A stretch of DNA of 64,000 nucleotides from Breviolum minutum Mf 1.05b.01. Lineage: Eukaryota; Sar; Dinophyceae; Suessiales; Symbiodiniaceae. Both the position numbers and the translations under genes were made by a program. The notes beneath the pieces were generated by a model. That model did no database searches. It was not told where the DNA came from and was given only the letters and a program-made list of their open reading frames with translations. The stretch is taken from the NCBI GenBank assembly GCA_000507305.1, contig DF239785.1, positions 62,001-126,000 on the forward strand, in the 5' to 3' direction. Positions 50,833 to 60,609 of the stretch are shown in pieces (the first letter of the stretch is position 1; the number at the start of each line of letters is the position of its first letter).

Positions 50833-50890
50833 TTAGCGGCGGGCATCGTGATGCTTGGAGGTGTATCCTCTCCAAGCATAACCAGTCATA
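50833..50890 (-). CDS. Terminal exon after a family C element
   Basis: TGYAWRGYTSKHHDARR and stop TAA. In frame with the exon at 50981-51218 when the element between them is removed. Confidence 0.45.
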
Positions 50891-50984
50891 CTGTTGATGG
50901 AAGAAATCCCAAACAACCTGTAAATAATGGGATGAAGTAACTACCTATCAAGTGGTTAGCCAGATTTCTGAACCATGAACAGTA
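50889..50984. repeat. Family C element, copy 17, possible intron (50891-50980)
   Basis: TACTGTTGATGG...CCATGAACAGTA. Minus reading CTACT|GTTCATGG...CCATCAACAG|TA. Confidence 0.9.
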
Positions 50985-51218
50985 GTTGAAGAATTTGAGG
51001 AAAAAGAAAATTCGGAATGTTCAGGAATTTCCAGGTGTTCATTGAACATTGGTTCATTCTTATCCAGCCTGCCATGTTTGCTTTATTTTCCAAACGAGGT
51101 GCTTTCAAAAAACAGACAAATGACTCATTGATGACCACCAAAATCCTCCAAATTGGCAAAACATGGTCCCCATTTTTTTGTCGTTTTTTGACCGCAAGAA
51201 TTGAAGATGCCCCAATAC
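50981..51218 (-). CDS. Candidate exon, unknown protein
   Basis: Seventy-eight codons: GASSILAVKKRQKNGDHVL, WRILVVINESFVCFLKAPR, ENKANMAGWIRMNQCSMN, KFLNIPNFLFPQILQ. Begins after GGGGTCCAAAG, within the edge of a family F element, and ends in phase 2 at a family C element. Joined to 50833-50890 the frame runs to a stop. Confidence 0.5.
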
Positions 51219-51220
51219 CT

Positions 51221-51313
51221 TTGGACCCCAAAACCATGAAAAATGAAGGTTTTAGGCCCTCAATATATGGGTCATAAGCCCTAAAAATGAAGGTTTTGGG
51301 TTCCCATGGTAGG
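51221..51313. repeat. Family F palindromic element, copy 6
   Basis: CCCCAAAACCATGAAAAATG...GTTTTGGGTTCCCATGGTA. Confidence 0.8.
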
Positions 51314-51431
51314 TTTTAGTGTCGAAGTGCTCGTAATAATTATGTCGCTACATACCTTCTATACAAGCACCCAAAGAGGGGAGCACCAACCCTTCCATTC
51401 TTTTCCCCCGAATTTCTAGAACCCATCAACT

Positions 51432-51532
51432 ACACTCCCTAACAGCTCGCCCCTGAAAATAGGCCATCCCAAGCGGAAACTAGTATTGCAACCATCCATT
51501 TTCAGGTGCAAGCTGTTAGTTTCAGGGAGGGT
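51432..51532. repeat. Family D element, copy 13
   Basis: ACTCCCTAACAGCTCGCCCC...GCTGTTAGTTTCAGGGAGGG. Confidence 0.9.
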
Positions 51533-51689
51533 TAACAAACCCAAATACATGAACGATTGCTATTTCCGCCCGTTACAGGAGGTCAAAGAAATACGGAACC
51601 TTCCTACCAAAGTGGGTGCACCAGCACAATCGTTTTAAGTAGGATGATTTAATTCCAGTTCTCGATCGCAGTGAAAAAAAAACAGTGAA

Positions 51690-51780
51690 ACTCTCATTTC
51701 ATAAGACCATTACTAACAACCAAGTTGTGATAACCCATTTTATAGCGGTGAAATTTTCACCCATAACTAACAACAGGGTC
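51690..51780. repeat. Family G fragment
   Basis: ATAAGACCATTACTAACAACC...CCCATAACTAACAACAGGGTCC. Confidence 0.5.
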
Positions 51781-51783
51781 CAC

Positions 51784-51896
51784 TTTCTGGCGCGAGTGTC
51801 GTGAACCTTCCCCCTCTGCGGAGTCAAGGTCACGTTTCGCCTCTTTTCGCATCAACTTGCCATGTAACTTGCGCTGCATAAACTGACGCCGTCGAC
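51784..51896 (-). CDS. Candidate exon, basic coiled-coil-like
   Basis: Thirty-seven codons: RRQFMQRKLHGKLMRKEAK, RDLDSAEGEGSRHSRQK. Acceptor AAATTCTCGAG, donor CCAGAAA|GTGGACC. Phase 1 to 0; matches the exon at 52556-52616. Confidence 0.55.
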
Positions 51897-52003
51897 CTCG
51901 AGAATTTTGACATTTTCCACCCGGAAAGGGTGGGATCCCCGGAGGTGAGGATGGACATGATACACAACTCAAAATGTAAGGGTTGAATACATGGAACTCT
52001 GAC

Positions 52004-52082
52004 TTGGTGGTTGAACCAACCCATTTCAAAAACATGCGAAAGTCAAATTGGATCATTTTTTCCCAAGGTAGTAGGGGTGAAA
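52004..52082 (+). repeat. Family E element, left part
   Basis: ACTTGGTGGTTGAACCAACCC, AGTCAAATTGGATC, AGTAGGGGTGAAAAG; right arm lost. Confidence 0.75.
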
Positions 52083-52267
52083 AGAACTTTTTTGACGTTC
52101 AAAAAATTTTGATGGACAGTGCTATGTCGTTGCTGGGTTTTACATAAAAGTAGCCTTCTTTCGAAGCAGGAAGCTCCCAATAGGAAACGACAAAACCTGT
52201 TTTCTTCGGGTTGCGAACTTCTAATGGTAAATGCTTTTGGTTGTCTTTGTAAATCTCCCCAAACCGT

Positions 52268-52393
52268 TACCCTCCCTGAAACTAACAGCGAATTAACCCC
52301 TGGAAAATATGCCATGGCCCCAAAAGGAAACTGTATAGTATTCCAACCATCTATTTTCAGGTGCAAACTTGCTGTTAGGTTTCAGGGAGGGTA
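52268..52393. repeat. Family D element, copy 14
   Basis: ACCCTCCCTGAAACTAACAGC...GCTGTTAGGTTTCAGGGAGGG. Confidence 0.95.
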
Positions 52394-52555
52394 TATTCTT
52401 TTTTTTAAAAAACTAAAATCCTCACAATCCCCAAGACTCTACATTACAGGCTGGGTAAATGTTTCTTGGCTTTTCCTTTTGTACATCTCCCCAACCTTTT
52501 AGTATCCCCCAAAAAAAAAACGCCGTGCTAGATAGAACTCCCCAAGGCCCCACAC

Positions 52556-52616
52556 CATCGTCGAGAATTTGCTCCTCCTCCACTAAAGCCAGGCGTCCAC
52601 CGGTGATGCGTACCAC
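52556..52616 (-). CDS. Candidate exon
   Basis: VVRITGGRLALVEEEQILDD between acceptor GGCTTTTCAATAG and donor GATG|GTGTGG (phase 1). The frame stays open into VGPWGVLSS, so a later donor (GGGGA|GTTCTA, 52539) is possible. Confidence 0.55.
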
Positions 52617-52639
52617 CTATTGAAAAGCCGTGACTGCAA

Positions 52640-52812
52640 AGGTATAGGCCCCGATCCAAACGATCCTTGTGAAAATGGGGGGTGATATTATATTATGGGG
52701 CCCCTATAAATGGCGATTTAAAATGGATATATAACTGTGGTGGAAAAAAACCTACTTGTAGGGGTTTATAAGTTACAGTAAGTTAATTCATAACTGGTAG
52801 GGGTCCAACTAA
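52640..52812. repeat. Family G palindrome, copy 8
   Basis: GGGGCCCCTATAAATGGCG, GTTATAACTGTGG-type core, CATAACTGGTAGGGGTCC. Confidence 0.65.
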
Positions 52813-52819
52813 CCAGTCA

Positions 52820-52921
52820 TACTGTTGCTGGAAGATATCCCAAACAACCACCTGGGGATGCATAAGACCTTGTAAATAATGGGACAAACTACCTAGTGCA
52901 GGAATTCCTCCATCAACAGTA
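52820..52921. repeat. Family C element, copy 18
   Basis: TACTGTTGCTGGAAGATATC...GGAATTCCTCCATCAACAGTA. Confidence 0.85.
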
Positions 52922-52959
52922 TTATGGGGCCCCTATATTTTTGAACCATCAACAAACAA

Positions 52960-53380
52960 TGTGTATCTAAAAATAGTTGGTAAGTTGGCGACTCCAACTG
53001 AAAATTGGAGATGTGTAAATCAAGAGCCACAAGGGATGATGAATGGATGATGAAACGGCTCTTGATTCCACTTTTTGGAACTTTTACCAAATCAAGAGAT
53101 GCTTCAAGAACCATGACCAAAATACCTCCACCAAGTATCTTATTCGCGTTCTTCCCTATCAATGAATATACGATGAGTGAAAATGCAGATGTCACTCTTC
53201 CGACGTATTGGTTTAGGTCCAGCTATTTACCAAACTTTCCCTTTTTGATGGCTGTGCCATCTATTTTGACTCTAAAATACAAGGAAATTCCTTTTCAACC
53301 AGACCACCTTGGAGCCAGGCAAGTCATCCTGGAAGTTTGGTTTTTTGAAGTCTCCGTTTAAACCTGCCAAATCCTCCCTG
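52960..53380. other. Long open frames, strand unresolved
   Basis: Plus reads RLLIPLFGTFTKSRDASRT; minus reads GKNANKILGGGILVMVLEA. Both protein-like, neither with good splice sites. Confidence 0.25.
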
Positions 53381-53913
53381 TAAAAACGTGGATTCGGTCC
53401 CTTTTTCCCGGAGGTGTTTTTTTTGGGGGAGAAAACATCAAACCCCAACTAATACTACACAAGTGCTTAGATAAAAAAAAAAAAAACAATCCAAATTTCA
53501 GCCTCTTTGCCATGCGAAAAAATCAAAACCAAGCCATTTTTTGTGAACAAATCCAATGACTCAATATGAAATTCAAGGGCGATATTTCTTCTGGTTAGAC
53601 CATGCATATGTCTTGGCAAAACCATCCAACTGTCAACCCAAACCACTTAGGGTGTCCCTGGAAGTTAAGTACATGTTTAGTGGGCTATAACCCTCTAACC
53701 CTCATATATACCAAAAAAGTATATGGCAGTTGTAAACAAGTTATGTACCAACCAACCTTTGATTCTAACCAACGTCCCCATCAGAACATCGGATTCCTAA
53801 CGACTTTTTGGGCTTCCCCCACCAGAGTGACTTCTACCAAGGACACATTGCGGAGCAGCTTTCCATTCTGCGGGCCCGGTGGCTTTCTTGTTGGGGCTGG
53901 GAGGCTTAGAGCC

Positions 53914-54054
53914 TACTTAGAGACCTCAGGATACTGGATGTAACTGGTTATATATGTAGGGTTTATAAACCCTAGGATTTGCGGACATATAACCAGAGGT
54001 TTTTTCACCCTGGTTACTGTCCACGTATCCTAAGTATCCTGAACCTCTACGTAT
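53914..54054. repeat. Family A element, copy 5
   Basis: TACTTAGAGACCTCAGGATAC...GTATCCTGAACCTCTACGTA. Confidence 0.9.
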
Positions 54055-55047
54055 AGAAATCAATGCCTATGATAAAAGTGCTTCTTTTGGGATACCCTGG
54101 AGTCGGGTCGTTGCCACCATTTTTGTAAGAAGCAGGTGAACCTTTTGGATGATGATACACCCCAACAAGGGGCCCACTCTTGGTGTCGGGTTATGGGTTG
54201 TTTGTTTTTTAGTTTGATCGAGGTACAGGTGCAACACTCCAAACGCAGAAGGGCGAACACTTTGGAAATCCTTCCAAAAAAATACCACCCCAAAAAAACT
54301 GGAAGCACAAATTCACCGAAAGACAAAAAAATCAAAAAATCCATGGCTTTTTTTTTGAGACTTTTCGCTTACCGTAAAATTTGGGGATGGACCTTGTCAC
54401 CGCTATTTGTGCAACCAAGCCCAGTCTCAGGGGTTCCCCCGCCCCCCTTGAGTTTGGCGATAAAAATCGAAGGACGACTTAGCTATCATAAAGATCGGAA
54501 CCTACCTTAAATGCTGAGTTTGGAAAAAAAGTTGTGAGATGATGCCATTTTTTTGCGGGGGGAGTGAGTGACAAAAGACGGATATGATATAGATATATAG
54601 TTTTTCTTGGAGAAAAAAACAGTTCCAGAAATACTTTTAGGAAGCGATCCTCGGGCCCCATCTCATTCCACCATACCCACCTACTTATTCGTCAAGAATG
54701 CCCAACTCACTAAGGCTTGCTATGCTTCTTTTGATACCTTTGGTGGACCTAAAACGACCATCCTCTTCTGCAAAATCAGTACAAAACTATCCTCCATGCT
54801 ACTAACATGATGAATGGAGCTTGGTGCTTCAGTTTGAAGCTGCCCGGTAACTGGGGTTTTTTTGAAAAAAAATGCAGATTCCTTTTGTTGGATAAGGGGT
54901 TCACGAATCTAAATGAGCACTTCTGTTGCACCTTTTTGTTGGGCAGTTCTTTTTTCTTCAATTCTACTGGCCTGGGGAGATCAGTGAGTAATCAGTTCTT
55001 CCAACTGTATCATCATCCAACCACTAAACCACACCATGAATTTTCAC

Positions 55048-55162
55048 CCTTCCCACCCTCCGATGAGGGTGTAAAAAAACGAACGCCAAAACGCCTCGTC
55101 GGTTTCCAAGCGGCATTGGCCATGAGCTACTTCTCGGGCTAAATCTTTTACAGTCAAGCATC
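55048..55162 (-). CDS. Candidate exon, second of a pair
   Basis: Thirty-seven codons: LTVKDLAREVAHGQCRLETD, EAFWRSFFYTLIGGWE. Acceptor CATGCCGGCCAG, donor GGAAGG|GTGAAAA. Phase 1 to 2, in register with the exon at 55341-55401. Confidence 0.6.
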
Positions 55163-55340
55163 CTGGCCGGCATGGGCATACACCCACCGTCATCGTACCA
55201 GAAGGTCATGGGTATATTTACCTACGTGAATGGTTGATCTTTGTGGTAAATTAGTAGGTGAATAATTATACCCTTCGTCCCATGAATCCTGTTGGAATCT
55301 GCTCGTTTTTTCCCTTCTTTCAGACATGGGCCTTCTCGAC

Positions 55341-55401
55341 CATAGTTCGAAGTACTGACCCCGTGTCTGCTGAGGAGTTTCTGCACTTCCATCAGCTGTG
55401 C
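55341..55401 (-). CDS. Candidate exon, first of a pair
   Basis: AQLMEVQKLLSRHGVSTSNY after the excellent acceptor GTGCCTTTTTTCCAG; donor CTATG|GTCGAG. Phase 0 to 1. The helical start and the splice agreement with 55048-55162 support a real gene; identity unknown. The frame stays open further (REGPCLKEGKKRADSNR), so a later donor is possible. Confidence 0.6.
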
Positions 55402-55448
55402 CTGGAAAAAAGGCACGTGAGCAACACAAGACCCACGTAACGTGGGTG

Positions 55449-55607
55449 GTACTTGGAGGATCATCCCATGACTCGGCTCAGTGGTTAGTAATCATGGGTG
55501 ATCGTAAGTCCCCAATTCCTGCAGTTGTGGGACCCCTTCCAAATGGCCTAAATGGCTTCTAAAGGGGGGTTACTAACTACTGAATACATGCGATGATCCT
55601 CCAAGCT
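55449..55607. repeat. Family B element, copy 9
   Basis: TACTTGGAGGATCATCCCATG...GCGATGATCCTCCAAGCT. Confidence 0.95.
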
Positions 55608-56470
55608 AACCCTAAACCTCATCTCCCAACTAGCTTTGAAACACATCTTCCACAACTTACATGCAAACTAATCATTGCATGTTTTTAGATCAAAGACTTG
55701 AAATTACATGCAAATCCCTCAAAATGACCATAGATTTCCATTGTGATCCCCCCCCCTCAATTTAGCGCTTCACATCACCTCAAACTTCCCGGGATTTTTT
55801 TCCGCTTCACCCCAACCCCCGAAGTCGATGGATGCTCACCCGACGTGGGACGTGTCCACACCCCTGCCTCACCGGGTCCCAGATCCGAACCTCGTTGTGT
55901 GTCGTCTTTGGGTTTTTTTGGGGTGGAATTTTGGTGTCAAAAAAATCAGAGGCGCCAAAAAATATATGGGACAAAAAAGGAGTTGAGGGAAAAGAATCTT
56001 GATCTTTATTTCATCAAAACGCCTAATACTTGTACCAGAAAAATTTAGGTAAGGATCTTGATTTTTAGTCAACAAAAACATGGTTTGTAAGATAGATAAA
56101 ACTAAATCTTCTTTTGAATAGAAGACCCTGGGTAATACATTCGCTTTTTGCCAAACTCCACGAGGACGAGGACGGTTGTTTCCTTTCCAATATTGTAAGG
56201 TCATTTTCCACGAAGAACCACAATTGAAGTTCAATTCTACATCCCACTAGATCCTGGTGCGTTTTTGGACAGGATTCATCATAACGGACCTTGGGTAGTG
56301 CTTCACCCCCCAACAAAAAAAACTGAACCACCAAGTCAGGTAAGTCTTGTTAGAGAGCTACATAGGAATTGGGGATTTGCACATTAAATCACAAACCGTA
56401 GCCACCCAATCAATGACGAGTTGACCTTGCTGGAACCAAGGCTATGATTATAATCAAGGCTCTATATATG
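55608..56470. other. Stretch without a supported gene
   Basis: Short repeat ACATGCAAACTAATCATTGCATG near 55660. Overlapping frames at 55740-56240 have no splice support. Confidence 0.4.
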
Positions 56471-56474
56471 TTTA

Positions 56475-56549
56475 CCTAGAACCCAAATGACCCTTGTTTT
56501 GATTGGAAAAGGGGGCTGACCTTCAAAAAAAGGTGGTCATTGGGGCTCT
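56475..56549. repeat. Family K palindrome, copy 3
   Basis: CCTAGAACCCAAATGACCC...GGTGGTCATTGGGGCTCTAG. Confidence 0.85.
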
Positions 56550-56670
56550 AGTTATATGTGTATACTGTATACATATATATATATACATATTGTCTATATG
56601 GGTGCGTATCAAAATGATGGACCTTAAAATCTGCTGGATCGTTTGGAGGGACCTGAGTCCTGAATTTGGT

Positions 56671-56716
<46 letters not shown>
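56671..56716. repeat. (ACA)n microsatellite
   Basis: About fifteen tandem ACA units. Confidence 0.97.
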
Positions 56717-56827
56717 ATATATAACAAATATGTAACAAGAACCACCATGATTTTTTCTCCTCACCAAGGTCTTCTGAAACCTCCACCCATCACCAAGGTC
56801 CAAGGCTGGTCGTAGCACGATGATTTC

Positions 56828-56907
56828 CTAGAGGCCTAGGCCAGCGAGCTCGCTGCCAACGTTGGACGGGACCACGTAGGGCTCCCACGGGGATGATTTG
56901 AAAGGGG
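56828..56907 (-). CDS. Terminal exon of an unknown gene
   Basis: Twenty-five codons and stop TAG: PFKSSPWEPYVVPSNVGSE then LAGLGL, after acceptor AATTTGCACCAG. Third positions strongly G/C. Start phase 1. Confidence 0.55.
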
Positions 56908-56937
56908 CTGGTGCAAATTTTCATGGTTGATCCCCTT

Positions 56938-57054
56938 TACCCTCCCTGAAGTTTAACAGCTCGCCCCTGAAAAATGATGGTTGGAAGACAAGCCTTTCCT
57001 TTTGGGATGGTATATTTTCAGGGGCTACAGTATGTTAAACTTCCAGGGGGTAGT
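56938..57054. repeat. Family D element, copy 15
   Basis: ACCCTCCCTGAAGTTTAACAGC...TATGTTAAACTTCCAGGGGG. Confidence 0.9.
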
Positions 57055-57065
57055 AAAAAAACCAT

Positions 57066-57167
57066 GACTAGTTGGTGGTTTCAACCCATTTGAAAAATAT
57101 TAGCCAAAATGGGAATCTTCCCCAAATAGGGTTGAAAATGAGAAATATTTGAAACCACCACCTAGTT
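57066..57167 (+). repeat. Family E element, copy 12
   Basis: Minus reading AACTAG|GTGGTGGTTTC...GAAACCACCAACTAG. Confidence 0.95.
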
Positions 57168-57524
57168 AATGGGTGATCCCTTTTAGTAAAAAAAATTGGT
57201 TGACGACTGATTTTGGCCAATGAGTTGACAATTATAGGAAGATATAATAAATTATATCAACCTTTGCAACGTTTTAATGGTCAAGAATTATGGGAAATAT
57301 GATTTTAGTTTAAGGAAAATCCTTGATAATTATAGGAAACCATGAAATTTAAAGGTTAAATTCATCCATTTACGATGGTGCAAATTATAATCCGTATATC
57401 CCTGAAAGGATCAATCATCTCCCTTTTCCACCATGGAAAACCCATGGGTGACTTGCTAGTTTTGACGGTTTATCATGGGACTTTTGGATGTGCGAGTAGT
57501 TTTTGCAAATCTAACGTAGATGCC

Positions 57525-57613
57525 AAAAATGATGGGCCTTGGAAAATGTATCTCCGGCTTCAACATATGGCTATTTTGGGTATCAATTCGTTTAGATTTC
57601 AGGGGGGTATATA
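57525..57613. repeat. Dispersed repeat, partner of 206-297
   Basis: AATGATGGGCCTTGGAAAATG...ATCAATTCGTTTAGATTTCAG. Confidence 0.85.
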
Positions 57614-57894
57614 CACCTCAAAACTAAGAAATCCAGGAGAAGGGTCATGTTATTGGTCGGCTAACCCAGGGTTTTTGCTTTTATTTTGCTTTTAGCAACT
57701 AATCTCACTCAGCGATATATCCAAAAATTGGTACTCACCTGTGATGGGATGAAAGGTCCGGGAAAATTGAGGGTCTCACTGAATGACCCCCTGATATTTC
57801 AAACTAAAAAAGACCGTATTCTTCCATGAATCACCAAACATTTCCTTGGTACTTAAAATAGAGGAATCCTCACCTATATATGCTGTATGTCAGG

Positions 57895-57975
57895 TTTGTG
57901 TAGGGGAAAACCCACCCCCAAAATAGCCTCATAAGGCTCGGTACCTCCATTTTAGGTACCTGAAATTCTTGTTGA
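57895..57975. repeat. Dispersed repeat, partner of 63080-63125
   Basis: AACCCACCCCCAAAATAGCC and GGTACCTGAAATTCTTG occur in both. Confidence 0.7.
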
Positions 57976-58023
57976 ATGAATACAACAGCAAACACTTGTG
58001 TTTTGATGGCTATTGTATAAAAC

Positions 58024-58054
58024 AGCGATCGACCCTAGCTTCGATCCGCGCATT
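58024..58054 (-). CDS. Candidate short exon
   Basis: NARIEARVDR between acceptor AAATGCGCCAG and donor CGCT|GTTTTA. Confidence 0.4.
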
Positions 58055-58689
58055 CTGGCGCATTTTTTTTTCGCACAAAAAAAAAAATAGCAGACCTCAA
58101 CTTAAGAGTAGTACACCCCAAAAAAAGAACAAAATTCTAACGGCAAAGAAAAAAATCCGAGAATTGATGGTTTCTAGATGATGTTGCTTTCTTTTTTCCA
58201 TGGGGGCTTCTTTTTGTCAGATGTCCCTAGGTTTGCTCCATCATATTTTGGTGAAACTTTTGGTGATTTACCCTATGGCATAATCTGCACCTGGAACTTC
58301 CGAATCTCACAAAAAAAATCGGGAAGTCACCCAATGTGCTATGTTTGCCTCCCAATCTGTGTTGGTCCCTCCAAAAACATTGCTAAAGAATATGCATATA
58401 ATATGCACACCTTCTAAAAAACCTAAGGGCTCCCCCTCACCCAAAAAAATGATGGCGAATTTGTCTTCATGAATCTGGAGATTCCCCTAGGTCGATCCAA
58501 TCACCTGAGAAAATGGTTTCATGGAACCTAAATGACCTATGCGTTTTCGGAGGTGATAATGACATCCCAATCATCAGCTGAGACTATGACGATTGATGCC
58601 TGGGGTAAAGTTTCAAAAAAAAATGGAGTCCATTTTTGAAGTGCGTTTCCCCCATAGATTCGCCACGTTTAATACCTGAGGGGAACACC

Positions 58690-58790
58690 CCCGGGTGGTT
58701 TGGTAAGGATTGTTTCAACGTCCGAGATCTGCCGGGCCCCCGAACAACGAACGGCTATCCTCGGGAACCTCGGCGACCTGAGGGTTGAAA
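58690..58790 (-). CDS. Coding-like exon, two competing minus frames
   Basis: After acceptor TTCAACCCTCAG, one frame reads VAEVPEDSRSLFGGPADLG; another reads SPRFPRIAVRCSGARQISD and VETILTKPPGGVPLRY. Both have G/C-rich third positions. Almost certainly part of a minus-strand gene, frame undecided, boundaries approximate. Confidence 0.45.
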
Positions 58791-58852
58791 ATCCCCTTGA
58801 AGAATTCCACAAAGGAATCGCTCCGTAAATTGCATGGGAAAAAGCAGCTACC

Positions 58853-58944
58853 TGGAAAGCCGTTGGTGCCCTATTTTTAAGGCAATAGTTGCTGGTTTCA
58901 GGGGTAAAGTTGCCTAAAAAAATAACACACTTGGCGTTCCAGGT
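58853..58944. repeat. Family M palindrome, copy 2
   Basis: CTGGAAAGCCGTTGGTGCCC...ACACACTTGGCGTTCCAG. Confidence 0.9.
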
Positions 58945-59099
58945 AATGGTTAATGGGTGGTTTGGGGCGTTTGGTGGTTTGGGATTCCCGATCGGATCCC
59001 CGAACATTTTAAAGGGATTGGGATGGATACTTAGGGGTATCCCGCTTCGAATCCCAGAACCACCAAACGACCCAAACAACCAATCAACCATTAGCTGAG
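58945..59099. repeat. Family L palindrome, copy 2
   Basis: TAATGGTTAATGGGTGGTTTGG...CCAATCAACCATTA; directly abuts family M. Confidence 0.95.
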
Positions 59100-59305
59100 A
59101 AAATACATGTTTGAAAAAAATACATGTCAAGCAAAATGGTTTGGTTAAAAAAGTTGCTTCGATTTTTCAGAACATGACGCTGGAAAAGTTGTTGTAACTA
59201 ATGCGTTGTGGATACAGTGGTAGGTTTTAGGAGACACACTCATGGTTTATTGCAGGGAATTTCTGTGAAAACTCAAGGTGGAGATTCATTTTGAATGGCG
59301 ATTGC

Positions 59306-59390
59306 TGGTGGTTTTTCACCAACCCAGTTGAAAAAGTATTCGAAAGTCAGGGGTGAAAATGTAAAATATGTAAAGTTTCACCACCTAGTT
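59306..59390 (+). repeat. Family E element, copy 13
   Basis: Minus reading AACTAG|GTGGTGAAAC...AAAAACCACCAG. Confidence 0.9.
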
Positions 59391-59519
59391 TCAAACTTGA
59401 AGGTCAAAAGAAAAGTGGGAAGTTGTTTGGGTTAAAAAATCACCCCCCTTTTCCTTTTGGGTCAAAAAATTTCCCCCAAAAATCAGAGTTTTCTTCAAAA
59501 TCAGTTCTCCCTCCCCCAA

Positions 59520-59680
59520 CCGAACGACTCATCCAAGAAAATCCTCGGAGCTGCCAAGGTGTTTGCAGCATATATCCCACAAATCCCAAACCAACCGCTG
59601 CACCGCAATGACCGGAGGACACCAACGAAGAACGCCGGCGTTTTTTCGTACCACGTTTTGCATGCGTTGTGGAGAGTTTT
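59520..59680. other. Coding-like island, frame unresolved
   Basis: Minus frames include LRSLRCSGWFGICGIYAAN and GHCGAAVGLGFVGYMLQTP; plus reads SKKILGAAKVFAAYIPQIP. Probably exonic. Confidence 0.3.
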
Positions 59681-59702
59681 TTTTTCGTTTTTTCCAAGGT
59701 AC

Positions 59703-59739
59703 CGCAGCTTGCACTGATTCAATGGTTCCCATCAGTGGC
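59703..59739 (-). CDS. Candidate short exon
   Basis: PLMGTIESVQAA between acceptor TTAGTGCACTCAG and donor GCTGCG|GTACC. Phase 2 to 0. Confidence 0.45.
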
Positions 59740-60146
59740 CTGAGTGCACTAAAAAATCATCTGAAAAGGTCAACGAGTTATTCCTGGAAATTGTACCCCT
59801 CAAGAGAACCCCCCCCAAAAAAAAAGAAAAAAACGGAACAGCTTATGAATGAAGGATGATTTTTTTTGGGGGGGGGAGGGGACAGTCACGTGGGGGTATA
59901 TAGGTTGAGGTTGACGTTTTGGGTTTGCTTCTATAGGTGCGGATTTGAAAGGACTTGGAGATGGCCATGTATCAAGGATGCCAACTTCCATGGGTCTTGT
60001 CATATTTTTGCGTAGGATATGTCACTTTCTAAAACAACAAAACAACAAGTATATAAATGTAAAAGAAGGTGCGCTAACTATGCAAGTGGGAGATTTTTTC
60101 ATTTGTAGCTCACTCAAGCAATTCTAAGGAACTGGGTGGTGTAAAA

Positions 60147-60205
60147 TGATACCTGTTGATGGAAGAAATCCTGCTAACCACCTGGGATGTATCATACCCT
60201 TACAT
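60147..60205. repeat. Family C element, partial
   Basis: CCTGTTGATGGAAGAAATCC then CTAACCACCTGGGATG; right half missing. Confidence 0.7.
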
Positions 60206-60211
60206 CCTGCC

Positions 60212-60354
60212 CAACCTAGCAACACCAGTTGCGGAGCTACCATGAGGTTATTGTTTTTGCAGAAAACACACACAAATTCTCTCCAGTTGAACATGATGAT
60301 GTCTCCAAATTCGCAACAACTCAAAGTTTTTGAAATGGTGTTTGAAGATATGGG
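60212..60354 (-). CDS. Candidate exon, unknown protein
   Basis: Minus frame TISKTLSCCEFGDIIMFNW, REFVCVFCKNNNLMVAP, QLVLLGWAGCKG. It begins next to a family J element and ends near a family C fragment; boundaries approximate. Confidence 0.4.
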
Positions 60355-60471
60355 TGTTTCCTTAAATGGTACCCCCAAAACACCCCCAAATGATCATTTT
60401 TACTAAAAAAACCCATGATTGTTGGGTACCACCATTTTAGGAAACCCCCAAATGGTGTTTGAAGATATGGG
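60333..60471. repeat. Family J element inside a 20-bp direct repeat
   Basis: AATGGTGTTTGAAGATATGG occurs just before and just after the element (about 60334-60353 and 60451-60470). Confidence 0.9.
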
Positions 60472-60508
60472 AAAGGTATGGGCCCCGTCAAGTTTTCTCG
60501 TATTGGTT

Positions 60509-60609
60509 TCAGGTTCCAGTCACGCATTCAAAATTTCCCGAGTTCCACACTTCACAAATGGGACCCGCGAAGAGGGACTTCAAGTTGGCGCGGGATATTT
60601 TCTCAAGTT
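60509..60609 (-). CDS. Terminal exon of an unknown gene
   Basis: Acceptor GAGTTTTGTTCACAG, then LEKISRANLKSLFAGPICE, VWNSGNFECVTGT and stop TGA. Start phase 1. A competing plus reading (acceptor TATTGGTTTCAG, then VPVTHSKFPEFHTSQMGP) overlaps; minus is preferred because every other supported exon is minus. Confidence 0.45.

Noticed and set aside
56523-56818. Frames with long Val, Cys or Leu runs
   Set aside because: Translation of the (ACA)n microsatellite in three frames.
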